The notes: a model not told the origin generated them from the letters alone. A stretch of DNA of 64,000 nucleotides from Streptomyces canus (GCF_030816965.1 NZ_JAUSYQ010000002.1:10034001-10098000), one strand, 5' to 3'. Numbered from the stretch's first letter, positions 34,387 to 43,796 are shown. Program-made: numbers and translations.

Positions 34387-35505
34387 ATGCACCGGCCGCT
34401 CAGCCTCCACCTCCCCGAGTGGTTCACGGCCGACGACTCGACCCTGAACGTTGCGCTCGTCTACCCGATGCAGGGGCCTGCCGGAATCTTCGGCCCGGCC
34501 TGCGAGGCATGCGCGCGGCTGGCCGCCGAGGAGGTCAACAAGGCGGGCGGGGTGCTGGGCAAGGAACTGCGGCTGCTGGAGGTGGACGGCGGGGCCGACC
34601 CGCACAAGGTCGCCGATGAGGTCGATGCCCTGGTGGCGACGGGTGTGGTGCACGGTGTGACCGGCTGGCACATCTCCTCGGTCCGGCAGGCGCTGGCACC
34701 GCGCATCGCCCACCGCGTGCCGTACGTCTACACCGCCCTGTACGAAGGCGGGGAGCACACCGACGGCGTCTTCATGACCAGCGAGACCCCCGACTGGCAG
34801 CTGCTGCCCGCCATGCGCCTCTTGGCCGAGACGCGGCGGGTGCGGCGGTGGTTCGTCGTCGGCAACAACTACGTCTGGCCCCGGCACACCGCCCGGGCCG
34901 CCCGCCGTTACGCCCGCGCCTGCGGGGGCGGGCAGGTCTGTGGCGAGGCGTACCTCCCGCTGGGCGCGGAGGACTTCCATGAGGTGCTGCGGCGCATCGA
35001 GCACACGGATGCGGACGGCGTGCTGATGCTGCTGGTCGGCAGTGACGCGGTGCGCTTCAACCGGGCCTTCGCCGCCTCCGGCCTCGATCAGCGGTGTCTC
35101 AGGCTGAGCACGCTGATGGACGAGAACATGCTGATGGCCAGCGGCCCGGAGGCGACCGGTGACCTGTTCAGCACGGCGGGCTTCTTCGCCTCGCTGGCCA
35201 ACCAGGACACCTTGGACTTCCACGGCCAGTATGCCGGCCGCTTCGGATTCGAGGCCCCCGCTCCCGGCAGCCTCGGCGAGTCCTGTTACGAGGGAGTGCT
35301 GCTGCTTGCCTCGCTCATCGAGCGGGCCCGCACGCTGGACGTCTCAGCGATTTCGGCCGCCGCCGAGACCGTCTCCTACGAAGGGCCGCGCGGCCTGCTC
35401 CGCCTCCATGACCGGCATGTCCGCCAGCGCATCTACCTGGCGGAGGCCGACGGGCTCGACTTCAACGTCCTCGTCCAACTGCGCTCTCCGTACGATGTGT
35501 TGTGA
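34387..35505 (+). CDS. AmiC-like substrate-binding receptor (no signal peptide)
   Basis: A 372-residue type-I periplasmic-binding-protein fold: NVALVYPMQGPAGIFGPAC, then VNKAGGVLGKELRLLEVDGG and VHGVTGWHISSVRQALAP, closest in pattern to AmiC and UrtA-type urea/amide receptors. Unlike UrtA it has no lipobox or signal sequence, so it may be a cytoplasmic ligand sensor like AmiC of amidase operons. The start is ATG 34387 (a GTG at 34381 is equally possible). Its 3' end overlaps a convergent MarR gene by 44 bp. It stands just before the urt operon. No amidase or antiterminator gene (AmiR) is visible. Confidence 0.82.
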   Translation: MHRPLSLHLPEWFTADDSTLNVALVYPMQGPAGIFGPACEACARLAAEEVNKAGGVLGKELRLLEVDGGADPHKVADEVDALVATGVVHGVTGWHISSVRQALAPRIAHRVPYVYTALYEGGEHTDGVFMTSETPDWQLLPAMRLLAETRRVRRWFVVGNNYVWPRHTARAARRYARACGGGQVCGEAYLPLGAEDFHEVLRRIEHTDADGVLMLLVGSDAVRFNRAFAASGLDQRCLRLSTLMDENMLMASGPEATGDLFSTAGFFASLANQDTLDFHGQYAGRFGFEAPAPGSLGESCYEGVLLLASLIERARTLDVSAISAAAETVSYEGPRGLLRLHDRHVRQRIYLAEADGLDFNVLVQLRSPYDVL

Positions 35506-35941
35506 CCCTGGTCAGACCGGTGTCCCGGCTCTCCAGGGCCTCGGCCAGTCGTGCGAGCGGGCCGGCCAGCTCTTCGTCCGCCAGTAGTTGCTGCAGGTCC
35601 CCCCAGTCCGAACGCACTTCACGAACCAGGAGCTGCCAGCGTTGCTTGCCCCGCGGGGTGAGGTGGGCCAGGATGCGGCGCCGGTCGGCGGGGTCGACCC
35701 GGCGGAAGACCAGGTTCTGGTCGACGAGTTGGTCCACCAGCTTGGTGAGGCTCGGCGCCGGCAGGAACGCGCGGTCCGCCAGGGCCGTCATGTTGTGGCC
35801 CTGTCCGTCGGACAGCAGGTCGAGCACTCGCCACGCCTCCACGGAGCAGTCGAACTCGTCCAATACGGACTGCACTTGGCGTACGGCGAGACGTTCGGCC
35901 CGTGTCAGCAGGTAGAGCAGTTCCTGGGGCTGCCTCGCCAT
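35462..35941 (-). CDS. MarR-family transcriptional regulator
   Basis: A 159-residue MarR protein: SVEAWRVLDLLSDGQGHNMT, ALADRAFLPAPSLTKLVDQL for the DNA-binding helices, DPADRRRILAHLTPRGKQRW for the wing. ATG at 35939-35941 with GGAGGAG upstream. It is divergent from the urt operon (about 400 bp apart) and convergent, overlapping, with the AmiC-like receptor. A role in control of urea/amide uptake is suggested by position only. Confidence 0.88.
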   Translation of the reverse strand: MARQPQELLYLLTRAERLAVRQVQSVLDEFDCSVEAWRVLDLLSDGQGHNMTALADRAFLPAPSLTKLVDQLVDQNLVFRRVDPADRRRILAHLTPRGKQRWQLLVREVRSDWGDLQQLLADEELAGPLARLAEALESRDTGLTRVTTHRTESAVGRGR

Positions 35942-36128
35942 CGTGCTCCTCCGCTCGTACCGTCGGCCGGTGCCCAGAGCCTACCTGTGATCGCCCAGCC
36001 CTTGACAAGGGGAACCGGGAAAACTGATCCTTTCTGCAGGAAGCATTAATTGCCGCCACCGCGATGCCGTCAAGCAGGCATCTCCAGTGGCGGCTTCTGT
36101 GTTTTACCTCGAAATTTCACTTCCGCTG

Positions 36129-36166
36129 GAAACCATTCTTCAATTGCGGGGAAACGCACCGGAAAC
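36129..36166. promoter_or_regulatory. Candidate GlnR binding region upstream of urtA
   Basis: GAAAC occurs at 36129-36133, 36151-36155 and 36162-36166, that is at 22 and 11 bp spacing. The actinobacterial GlnR site is an 11-bp-period array of GTnAC/GAAAC pentamers. The position is about 180-220 bp upstream of urtA. Urea-transport genes are known GlnR targets in Streptomyces relatives. Confidence 0.5.
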
Positions 36167-36347
36167 AGTTTCCTCGCAGGCTGTGGTCGCACTTCAGCGA
36201 CCAGCCCGGACGCCACCCCGGAACGGCTGGGGAACCCGTGCGTCAACGCCGCCGCTTCTGAAGCGTGTCCCATCCATTCCCTCCCGAGGCTCTTCCCGAG
36301 CCATTCCGCTCTCTTTCACATCGCCCTTCGGGGCAAGGAGGTTGTGC

Positions 36348-37601
36348 ATGTCCGGGCTCAGCATCAGCAGACGCGGTCTTCTGGCCGGCATATCGGCCAT
36401 CGGCGCGTCCGCCACCCTCAGCGCCTGCGGCGCCAAGACCGGCAGTGACACGTCGTCAGGCTCCGCCGCCACGGCGGACACGTCCGGCGACACCGTCAAG
36501 GTCGGCCTGCTGAACTCCCTGTCGGGCACGATGGCCATCAGCGAGGTCACAGTCCACAACTCCCTGCTGCTCGCGATCAAGGAGATCAACGCCGCCGGCG
36601 GTGTCCTGGGCAAGAAGCTCAAGCCGATCAGCCAGGACGGCGCCTCCGACTGGCCCACCTTCGCCGAGAAGGCCGAGGCTCTGATCACCGACGACAAGGT
36701 CGTCGCCACCTTCGGCTGCTGGACCTCCGCCAGCCGCAAGGCCGTCAAGCCGGTCTTCGAGCGGTACAAGTCGCTGCTCTTCTACCCCGTCCAGTACGAG
36801 GGCCTGGAGCAGTCGCCGTACATCTTCTACATCGGCGCGACCACCAACCAGCAGATCGTCCCCGCCCTCGACTACCTCAAGAAGCAGGGACTGACCAAGC
36901 TGTACCTGGTCGGCAGCGACTACGTCTTCCCGCGCACCGCCAACAAGATCATCAAGGCGTACGCGAAGGCCAACGGCATGGAGGTTGTGGGCGAGGACTA
37001 CGCGCCGCTCGGCTCCACGGAGTTCGGCACCATCGTCAACAAGGTCAAGGACTCCGGCGCGGACGCCGTCTTCAACACCCTCAACGGTGACAGCAACGTG
37101 GCCTTCTTCAAGGAGTACAAGTCCTCGGGGCTGACCGCGAAGAGCATGCCGGTGCTCTCGGTCTCCATCGCCGAGGAGGAGGTCAAGAGCATCGGCACCC
37201 AGTACCTGGAAGACCAGCTGACCGCCTGGAACTACTACGAGACCACCCCGGGCGCGGCCAACACCAAGTTCGTGGCCGCCTACCAGGCCGCGTACGGCAA
37301 GGACAAGCCGACCTCCGACCCGATGGAGGCCGCCTACATCTCCGTCTACCTGTGGAAGGAGATGGTCGAGAAGGCCGGCTCCTTCGACGTGGCGAAGGTG
37401 AAGGCCGCCTCGGACGGCATCGAACTCGACGCCCCCGAGGGCAAGGTCACCGTCGACGGTGTCACCCAGCACGTCTACAAGACCGCCCGGATCGGCAAGG
37501 TCGGCTCCGACGGCCTGATCACCGAGGTGTGGAACTCCGGCAAGCCGATCAAGCCGGACCCGTACCTCAAGGGCTACTCCTGGGCCTCCGGCCTCTCCTG
37601 A
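36348..37601 (+). CDS. urtA: Urea ABC transporter substrate-binding lipoprotein
   Basis: A 417-residue binding protein with a twin-arginine (RR at 8-9) and lipobox signal ending LSACG (cysteine about 27). The UrtA pattern follows: [60 protein letters not shown] and [19 protein letters not shown]. It binds urea outside the cell. ATG at 36348 with AAGGAGG gives the strong start; longer open frames upstream are not coding. A hairpin follows its stop before urtB, probably to keep UrtA abundant. First gene of the five-gene urt operon. Confidence 0.94.
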   Translation: MSGLSISRRGLLAGISAIGASATLSACGAKTGSDTSSGSAATADTSGDTVKVGLLNSLSGTMAISEVTVHNSLLLAIKEINAAGGVLGKKLKPISQDGASDWPTFAEKAEALITDDKVVATFGCWTSASRKAVKPVFERYKSLLFYPVQYEGLEQSPYIFYIGATTNQQIVPALDYLKKQGLTKLYLVGSDYVFPRTANKIIKAYAKANGMEVVGEDYAPLGSTEFGTIVNKVKDSGADAVFNTLNGDSNVAFFKEYKSSGLTAKSMPVLSVSIAEEEVKSIGTQYLEDQLTAWNYYETTPGAANTKFVAAYQAAYGKDKPTSDPMEAAYISVYLWKEMVEKAGSFDVAKVKAASDGIELDAPEGKVTVDGVTQHVYKTARIGKVGSDGLITEVWNSGKPIKPDPYLKGYSWASGLS

Positions 37602-37620
37602 GCCACACCCCCACCGGTGA

Positions 37621-37645
37621 ACCCGGCCCCTTCACGGGGCCGGGT
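37621..37645 (+). terminator. Intra-operon hairpin after urtA
   Basis: ACCCGGCCCC (37621-37630) and GGGGCCGGGT (37636-37645) form a perfect 10-bp stem with a 5-nt loop, 19 nt after the urtA stop and 49 nt before the urtB start. Similar hairpins follow the other two binding-protein genes in this window. Confidence 0.6.
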
Positions 37646-37694
37646 CACGGCCATGGCAAGCCCGCACTCCCGTCCCCGACCCGGAGCCGACCTC

Positions 37695-38582
37695 ATGACG
37701 GTCATCCTCAACCAGTCCTTCACCGGCATCAGCATCGGTGCCGTCCTCCTGCTCATCGCGCTCGGCCTCACCCTGACCTTCGGTCAGATGGGCGTGATCA
37801 ACATGGCGCACGGCGAGTTCATCATGGCCGGCGCCTACACGACGTACGTCCTGCAGAAATCCATCAGCAGCGCCGGCGTCTCACTGCTCGTCGCCCTGCC
37901 CGTCGCCTTCCTCGTGGCCGGCGCCATGGGCGCGCTTCTGGAGTGGCTGCTCATCCGGCGCCTCTACACCCGGCCCCTGGACACCCTGCTGGTCACCTGG
38001 GGCGTCTCGCTGATGCTCCAGCAGCTCGCGCGTGACGTCTTCGGTGCCCCCAACGTGCAGACCGCGGCCCCCGACGTGCTCACCGGCAACATCTCCCTGG
38101 GCGGCGGCGTCACCTTCGCCAGCAGCCGGTTGTTCATCCTCGGCCTCGCCCTGCTGAGCGTCCTCGCCCTCACGCTGATCCTGAAGCTCACCCCGCTCGG
38201 CCGCCGTATCCGGGCCGTCGTCCAGAACCGCGACCTCGCCGAGGTATCGGGTATCGCCACCGGCCGGGTCGACCGCGTGACCTTCTTCATCGGCTCGGGC
38301 CTCGCCGGAGTGGCCGGCGTCGCGCTCACCCTGGTCGGCCCGATCGGCCCGACGATGGGCACCAACTACATCGTCGACGCCTTCCTCGTCGTCGTGGTGG
38401 GCGGCATCGGCCAGCTCAAGGGCAGTGTGATCACCGCCTTCGCACTCGGCGTGCTCCAGTCGGTCCTCGAGTACTCGACGACGGTCAGCGTGGCCAAGGT
38501 CATCGTGCTCGTGGCGATCGTCGCCTTCCTCCAGTGGCGACCCCAGGGCCTGTACACACTGCGCACCCGGAGCCTGGCATGA
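37695..38582 (+). CDS. urtB: Urea ABC transporter permease UrtB
   Basis: A 295-residue branched-chain-type permease with about eight membrane segments, including GQMGVINMAHGEFIMAGAYT, the UrtB/LivH signature, and GPTMGTNYIVDAFLVVVVGG. It forms the membrane channel with UrtC. The start at ATG 37695 is chosen because the upstream frame is not coding. The stop overlaps urtC (ATGA). Known family role: high-affinity urea uptake. Confidence 0.93.
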   Translation: MTVILNQSFTGISIGAVLLLIALGLTLTFGQMGVINMAHGEFIMAGAYTTYVLQKSISSAGVSLLVALPVAFLVAGAMGALLEWLLIRRLYTRPLDTLLVTWGVSLMLQQLARDVFGAPNVQTAAPDVLTGNISLGGGVTFASSRLFILGLALLSVLALTLILKLTPLGRRIRAVVQNRDLAEVSGIATGRVDRVTFFIGSGLAGVAGVALTLVGPIGPTMGTNYIVDAFLVVVVGGIGQLKGSVITAFALGVLQSVLEYSTTVSVAKVIVLVAIVAFLQWRPQGLYTLRTRSLA

Positions 38583-39694
38583 CGACGACAACGACAGCCC
38601 CCGTCACGACGCACCCCGTCCCGCTGCTGGAACGCCTCCGCGTACCCGGCGGCTTCGTTCTGGGTGCCGTCCTCCTTCTCGGTGTCGCACCGCTGGTCCT
38701 CTCCGACTTCCGGCTCTCCCTCCTCGCGAAGTACCTGTGCTACGCGATCGTGGCCGTCGGTGTCAGCCTGGCCTGGGGGCGGGGCGGGCTCATGGTGCTG
38801 GGCCAAGGCGTCTTCTTCGGCCTGGGCGGCTACGCCATGGCCATGCACCTCAAGCTCACCGACGCCGCCGCGACGGGCGAGACCCTCCCGGACTTCATGC
38901 AGCTCTACGGCACCGGCGACGCTCTGCCCTGGTGGTGGAAACCCTTCGCCAACCCGGCCTTCGCGCTCGCCATGACCGTGCTGCTGCCCATGGCGGTCGC
39001 CGCCGTCCTCGGCTTCTTCGTCTTCCAACGCCGGGTGAAGGGCGCGTACTTCGCGATCCTGAGCCAGGCGCTGGCCGCCGCCCTGTCCATCTGGCTCATC
39101 GGGCAGCAGGCCACCACCGGCGGCACCAACGGCCTCACCGGCATACAGGGCTTTTTCGGCTACTCGCTGGACGACCCCGTCAACCAGCGCATGGTGTACT
39201 TCGTCATCGCGGCCGTCCTGCTCCTGCTGATGGCTCTGGCCCGCCAGCTGTTCGTCAGCCGCTACGGCGAACTCCTCGTCGCCGTTCGGGACTCGGAGGA
39301 GCGGGTGCGCTTCCTCGGGTACAACCCGGCCAACATCAAGCTCATCGCGTACGTCGTCGCGGCCGGAATGGCGGGACTGGCGGGTGCCCTCTTCGTCCCG
39401 GCGGTCGGCATCATCTCCCCGGCGCTGATCGGGGTCGTACCGTCCATCGGGTTCGTCATCGGTGCCGCGGTGGGCGGTCGTGCCTCGCTGGTGGGCGCGG
39501 TGCTCGGAGCGATCGCCGTGGCCTGGGCGCAGAGCACGCTCTCGGACGAGTTCCCCGCCGCGTGGACCTATCTCCAGGGCCTGCTGTTCGTCGTGGCGGT
39601 CGGCTTCCTGCCCGGCGGCCTCGCCTCCCTGAGCGTCGTCCTTCGCAGGCGCCGTCCCCGTACCGGTACTCGTACGACTGGAGAGACAGCATGA
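38579..39694 (+). CDS. urtC: Urea ABC transporter permease UrtC
   Basis: A 371-residue permease with about nine membrane segments. The LivM/UrtC motif KYLCYAIVAVGVSLAWGRGG and GQGVFFGLGGYAMAMHLKL are followed by the family stretch TTGGTNGLTGIQGFFGYSLD and the cytoplasmic ESEERVRFLGYN-type loop (DSEERVRFLGYN). ATGA overlaps at both ends (38579 and 39691) show translational coupling with urtB and urtD. Confidence 0.93.
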   Translation: MTTTTTAPVTTHPVPLLERLRVPGGFVLGAVLLLGVAPLVLSDFRLSLLAKYLCYAIVAVGVSLAWGRGGLMVLGQGVFFGLGGYAMAMHLKLTDAAATGETLPDFMQLYGTGDALPWWWKPFANPAFALAMTVLLPMAVAAVLGFFVFQRRVKGAYFAILSQALAAALSIWLIGQQATTGGTNGLTGIQGFFGYSLDDPVNQRMVYFVIAAVLLLLMALARQLFVSRYGELLVAVRDSEERVRFLGYNPANIKLIAYVVAAGMAGLAGALFVPAVGIISPALIGVVPSIGFVIGAAVGGRASLVGAVLGAIAVAWAQSTLSDEFPAAWTYLQGLLFVVAVGFLPGGLASLSVVLRRRRPRTGTRTTGETA

Positions 39695-40473
39695 GCGGCG
39701 AGGGACTGACCGTCCGCGACCTGCGGGTGACGTTCGACGGATTCACCGCCGTCGACGGCGTCGACCTGGACATCCGCCCCGGCGACCTGCGCTTCCTCAT
39801 CGGCCCGAACGGTGCCGGAAAGACCACCCTGGTCGACGCGGTCACGGGCCTGGTGAAGGCCACCGGATCGGTCCGCTTCGGCGACGAGGACCTGTTGGGC
39901 CAACCCGTGCAGAGGATCGCCCGCATGGGCATCGGCCGGACCTTCCAGACGGCTACCGTCTTCGAGGAACTGACCGTCCTGCAGAACCTCGACATCGCCG
40001 TCGGCGCCGGGCGGGGAGTGTGGACGATGCTGCGGCGCCGCAAGCACATTCCCGAGCAGGTCGCGAAGGCTCTCGAGATCACTGGACTGGCCGAGCTGCG
40101 CGATCGTCCGGCAGGCGTCCTCGCCCACGGGCAGAAGCAGTGGCTGGAGATCGGCATGCTGCTGGTCCAGGACGTGAAGCTGCTGCTGCTCGACGAGCCC
40201 GTCGCCGGCATGAGCCACGACGAACGCGAGGCCACCGGTGACCTGTTGCGGCGGGTGAGTGAGGATCGCACGGTCGTCGTCATCGAGCACGACATGGACT
40301 TCATGCGCTCCTTCGCCCGCAGCGTCAGCGTCCTGCACGCCGGCAAGGTCCTCAGCGAGGGCACCGTCGCCGAGGTCCAGGCCGACCCTCGCGTCCAGGA
40401 GGTCTACCTCGGGCGCGCCTCCGTGCCCGAATCCGCCCCCGCCACTCCCGTGGCCGTCGCCGAGGAGGCGTGA
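39691..40473 (+). CDS. urtD: Urea ABC transporter ATPase UrtD
   Basis: A 260-residue ABC ATPase of the LivG type. Walker A is GPNGAGKTT (about 38-46). The signature region is LAHGQKQWLEIGM, a degenerate LSGGQ as usual in UrtD. Walker B is LLLLDEPVAGM. The switch histidine is in VIEHDMDF. UrtD and UrtE together energise urea import. It overlaps urtC by 4 bp and is followed by urtE. Confidence 0.93.
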   Translation: MSGEGLTVRDLRVTFDGFTAVDGVDLDIRPGDLRFLIGPNGAGKTTLVDAVTGLVKATGSVRFGDEDLLGQPVQRIARMGIGRTFQTATVFEELTVLQNLDIAVGAGRGVWTMLRRRKHIPEQVAKALEITGLAELRDRPAGVLAHGQKQWLEIGMLLVQDVKLLLLDEPVAGMSHDEREATGDLLRRVSEDRTVVVIEHDMDFMRSFARSVSVLHAGKVLSEGTVAEVQADPRVQEVYLGRASVPESAPATPVAVAEEA

Positions 40474-40478
40474 GACCC

Positions 40479-41171
40479 ATGCTGGAACTCAGCAACGTGC
40501 AGGCCGGATACGACCGCACCACGGTGCTGCACGGCGTCAGCGTCTCGGTCCCGAAGGACGGCGTCGCCACCGTCCTGGGCCACAACGGCGCAGGCAAGAG
40601 CACCCTGTTGCGCGCCGCCATGGGCCTGATCAAGCCCGAGGGCGGCAGCATCCTGCTCGACGGGGAGGACATCACCCGCCTCGCCCCGCACCAACGCGTC
40701 GCCCGTGGCATGGCCTACGTCCCCCAGGGTCAGCAGTCCTTCCCTCACCTGACCACCACCGAGAACCTCCAACTCGTCGCCGACGGCCGTGCGGACGGCA
40801 AGGACGCGATAGCCGAGGCCCTGGACCTCTTCCCCGTTCTGCGCGAGCTGTCCGGCCGCCGCGCCGGACTGCTCTCCGGCGGTCAGCGCCAGCAACTCGC
40901 CATCGCCCGCGCCCTGATCACCCGCCCGAGGCTCCTCCTCCTCGACGAGCCCACGGAGGGTATCCAGCCCTCAGTCGTCGCCGAGATCGAGGAGACGATC
41001 CTCGCCCTGACCAGACGCGGCGGCCTCTCCGTCCTTCTTGTTGAACAGCACGTCGGCTTCGCCATGCGTGCGGCCCAGCACTACTACGTGCTCGAGGCGG
41101 GCCGCGTGACGTCCTCCGGCGAGGGCGGAACGGGAGCCGAGCAGACCGTACGGGCCGCACTCAGCGTGTGA
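40479..41171 (+). CDS. urtE: Urea ABC transporter ATPase UrtE
   Basis: A 230-residue LivF-type ATPase. Walker A is GHNGAGKST, the signature LLSGGQRQQLAIAR and Walker B LLLLDEPTEGIQPS, with the switch histidine in LLVEQHVGFA. ATG at 40479 has GAGGAGG 11 nt upstream and is preferred to the GTG at 40470 that overlaps the urtD stop. It is the last urt gene; no urease or further urea gene follows within the window. Confidence 0.92.
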   Translation: MLELSNVQAGYDRTTVLHGVSVSVPKDGVATVLGHNGAGKSTLLRAAMGLIKPEGGSILLDGEDITRLAPHQRVARGMAYVPQGQQSFPHLTTTENLQLVADGRADGKDAIAEALDLFPVLRELSGRRAGLLSGGQRQQLAIARALITRPRLLLLDEPTEGIQPSVVAEIEETILALTRRGGLSVLLVEQHVGFAMRAAQHYYVLEAGRVTSSGEGGTGAEQTVRAALSV

Positions 41172-41206
41172 GACCCGGTCCGGCCGGTCACGGAAACGGA
41201 CAGGGC

Positions 41207-41368
41207 TCAGGTGCCGGACCGGGCGCAGCCGTAGACCAGCGACGACCCCGAGGCGTCCGGTCGTAGCCCGGTCAGCTCCTCGATGCTGCCCACCGCATCC
41301 GTCAGGTGCTCGCCGGGGAGGGCCGCCACCACACGGCCGTCCTTGCAGACGACGTGGTGGTGGGGCTA
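41207..41368 (-). pseudogene. C-terminal fragment of a Fur-family regulator
   Basis: The minus-strand frame ending at 41207 reads HHHVVCKDGRVVAALPGEHL then SIEELTGLRPD. The HHHxxC start is the metal-binding site of Fur/Zur/Nur-type regulators. The DNA-binding half and a cysteine pair are absent and the frame opens abruptly near 41368, so this is a relic. It lies 36 nt after urtE on the opposite strand. 41369-41628 contains no gene. Confidence 0.5.
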
Positions 41369-41628
41369 TCCCCGGCTGGCGTCGAGGGCTCCGAGACGGT
41401 CAAGTCGGCCCTGCCCACGCGGGGATAGTCCGTACGGTGTCACCGTTGAGGCGACGGAGGAAATGTCGGCCCCGCGTACTTGGGAGGCGATCCACCCGCC
41501 CTTGAGTCGCTGCGCGTTGGAAAGGGAATCCGCTGCGCATGGTTTCGAGACCCTTTCCTCAGCTGGGGAGAGGATCCGTGAACCGGGTGCGCGTGCCCAT
41601 CCGGGACGCGTTCTGGACGCAGGTTGGA

Positions 41629-41870
41629 CACAAGGATCGGAAAAGACTGACAAGGCCCGAGAAGGACTGAGGTGCCAAACCTCGTCTGACCTGGGAAAAC
41701 GGCCAAGGTGAACAGTGATCGGCAAGGGCCGCCAAGATCCTCAAAGGACTCATCATCCGTCGGCCGTGGGTTCGAGTCCCACCCGCCCCACTTTTGTAGG
41801 CCTCTGACCTGCGTAAACGTTCTCTTTTGGGTGTCGGAGCGTCAACTTCGCCTGAACGGACCGGATCCAC
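41629..41870 (+). repeat. tRNA-half repeat, copy 4
   Basis: Same organisation as copies 1-3; the tRNA 3'-half block is at 41746-41791, with one change in the anticodon loop (CTCATCA, still CAU). It is followed by CTCTGACCTGCGTAAACG and GTCGGAGCGTCAACTTCGCC. Upstream (from about 41510, CTGCGCGTTGGAA) and downstream (about 42076-42125, GAGTACCGGGTCGGC) blocks match copy 2. Confidence 0.85.
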
Positions 41871-43180
41871 TGCTCGTGGGTTTGGGGTCGGATGGTGGTC
41901 GGGGGGAGCTCCACCCCCTGACCTGCGGGTGAGTAGATGATCGAGGGTGTCGCTCGCGGCCTGGGCGACTGTCTTGAGGGTCGATGCCAGGACCCAGGGG
42001 CCGTACAGGGGCCGGGGCGGGGTCGATTCGTTGTCCCATTTGATGGTTGCGTGGCTGGAGCAGCCATCCACAGGGCGGGCGGTTGAGTACCGGGTCGGCG
42101 GCGGAGGCAGTGCTCATACCGGCGCGGCGCGGCGCGGCGGGTGCGCGGACGCGGTAGGGCGATGTCGGCTGCCGTCTGTGCCGTGGAGAACCTGTCGCTG
42201 CTGAGGAAGTGTTCCGGCGATGACCGAGGGGCAGGGAAACGGCCCGAAGGGGAAACGGTCCCGATGGGTCACCCGACCCTCTCGGTTGGCCCCGCGCCGC
42301 AGTCGCTCGCCTGGAGAACTCCTGGCTGTCAGGAACCGCTGCCATCGCAGCAGGTGCCGTGGTTCTGCCAGTTCAGGTGAAGCCCGGCTGGAGTCGGCCC
42401 GGCAGGTCCTGTTCCGGGTGCGGCAGGGATGTACGGCGATCTGTCAGAGGGGTTCCTCCCACTCACCGGATGGGCCCCGCCCGGGCGGCCGGACCGGCAT
42501 GCGGGCTGGTCACCGGTGCTGCGCGGTGCCCAGCTCGTCGGTGTACCGGCCGAGGACGTCCTCGACGATGGGGGCGGAGCCGAACAGCTGCTCCTGGCGG
42601 CGGGCTCGGCGACGTATCGGCGGCGACGGCTCCTGCGGCGCGGGCGACGACGGAGGGGACAGCCCAAGGGCTACCTCGACTGGAAGGCGGGCCGGCCCTG
42701 GCTGGCGGTGCGCCGCTTCTTTCTGGCCCAGGGCCCGGGTCGGTTCGCGGTTGGCCGCCGGACACCCTCCAACTCCGCGTCCTTCTCCTCCAGTCGAACC
42801 AACGGCTCGGTGTCCGGCTGTTCCAGCAGGAGGCCTGGCGCCCCGTACTGAACGGCGATGATGTCGAACGTGGTGCCGCTGTGCGGCCCGGCTGTCAGGA
42901 GGGACGACGCCGACATATCGGGGAACGACCCGCTCTTCAGGGATACCGGCCCGCTGTCGAGGGCAGCTACCCAGAGCTGCGGACGACGGCCCGTCTTCCG
43001 CCATGCTCCTCAACGCGTCCTTGCCTGCGAGCAGCAGGGACTTGCCGTACGCGGTCACGGTCAGGGTGGCACCAAACGCGGCCAATGCCGCTGGACAGTG
43101 CCGGAGCACAGGTATCGGCGGCCCAGCGCCATGCCTGGGGTGTCCGATTCGCACGATCCCAAGGCCAAATAAGGCGAAAA
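41871..43180. other. Degenerate stretch without a supported gene
   Basis: Apart from a block near 42076-42125 shared with 22850-22905, only low-quality frames were seen. A minus-strand stretch around 42700-42900 (TTFDIIAVQYGAPGLLLEQ) looks protein-like, perhaps a gene relic, but no family was recognised and its frame is short. Confidence 0.35.
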
Positions 43181-43206
43181 CCCCAGGTCAGAGGCCTGAC
43201 CTGGGG
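43181..43206. terminator. Perfect hairpin CCCCAGGTCAG/CTGACCTGGGG
   Basis: An 11-bp perfect stem (43181-43191 and 43196-43206) with a 4-nt loop. It stands between degenerate sequence and the secreted-protein gene on the minus strand and may end its transcript. The CTGACCTG word is also a repeated element of the tRNA-half repeats. Confidence 0.5.
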
Positions 43207-43322
43207 TGGACCATCGAGTCACCTTCGGGGATTCAAACCCGAGACCCCTCAGGACGAGGGCTGACGCGATCGTGACGGGTGCGTTCTGCTGGAGCTCAGC
43301 GGTCCGGTATCGGACACGCGCC

Positions 43323-43763
43323 CTACGGGATCCTGACCGTGTAGACCCCGCTGGAGACGTCGGCGGCCGTGGGCTTGACGGTCACGCCGCCGAGGGACTG
43401 CGTCCACCCGGGCGAGTCGCAGTTGCCGGTCTCCCAGGCGGAGATGCCGTAGGTGGTGCCTGCGGTGATCTTGTAGTTGGTGGCGAATATGATCCGGCCG
43501 TTGCCGCCGGAGGTGTCGCCGCCCCACGCGCTCAGGCAGGTGACGGAGGTGCCGTCGTCGATCCGGAGACTGCCGAAATACACGACGGAGTTGCCGGCCC
43601 CTCTGGCGGCCAGCGGAACGTCGGCGGTGAGTGAGGCCGTGGGGGCTGCGGACGCTGTGGGAGCTGCGGCAACGGCGCTGGCGCCGGTGAGGGCGAGCAG
43701 GGCGGCCAGGGAAGCGGAACGGGCCGTGCGGCGAGTGCGGCCATGGGGGGACGTCAGGAGCAT
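43323..43763 (-). CDS. Small secreted protein of unknown function
   Basis: A 146-residue protein with a signal peptide: positively charged start (RTRRTARSASLAALLALTG) and a hydrophobic core, ending in an alanine-rich cleavage region (ASAAPTAS). The mature part (about 105 residues) is polar and contains two cysteines (VTCLSAWGG and GNCDSPGW), so a disulfide is likely. AAGAGG precedes the ATG at 43761-43763. No family was recognised; the length and composition fit small beta-rich secreted proteins of Streptomyces. Confidence 0.65.
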   Translation of the reverse strand: MLLTSPHGRTRRTARSASLAALLALTGASAVAAAPTASAAPTASLTADVPLAARGAGNSVVYFGSLRIDDGTSVTCLSAWGGDTSGGNGRIIFATNYKITAGTTYGISAWETGNCDSPGWTQSLGGVTVKPTAADVSSGVYTVRIP

Positions 43764-43796
43764 GCCTCTTCCGATCGTCGAGGGGTCGTCAAACTC

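Noticed and set aside
43207..43262. tRNA-like T arm on the minus strand (GGGTTTGAATCCCC)
   Set aside because: The pairing is imperfect and no acceptor or anticodon arm accompanies it.
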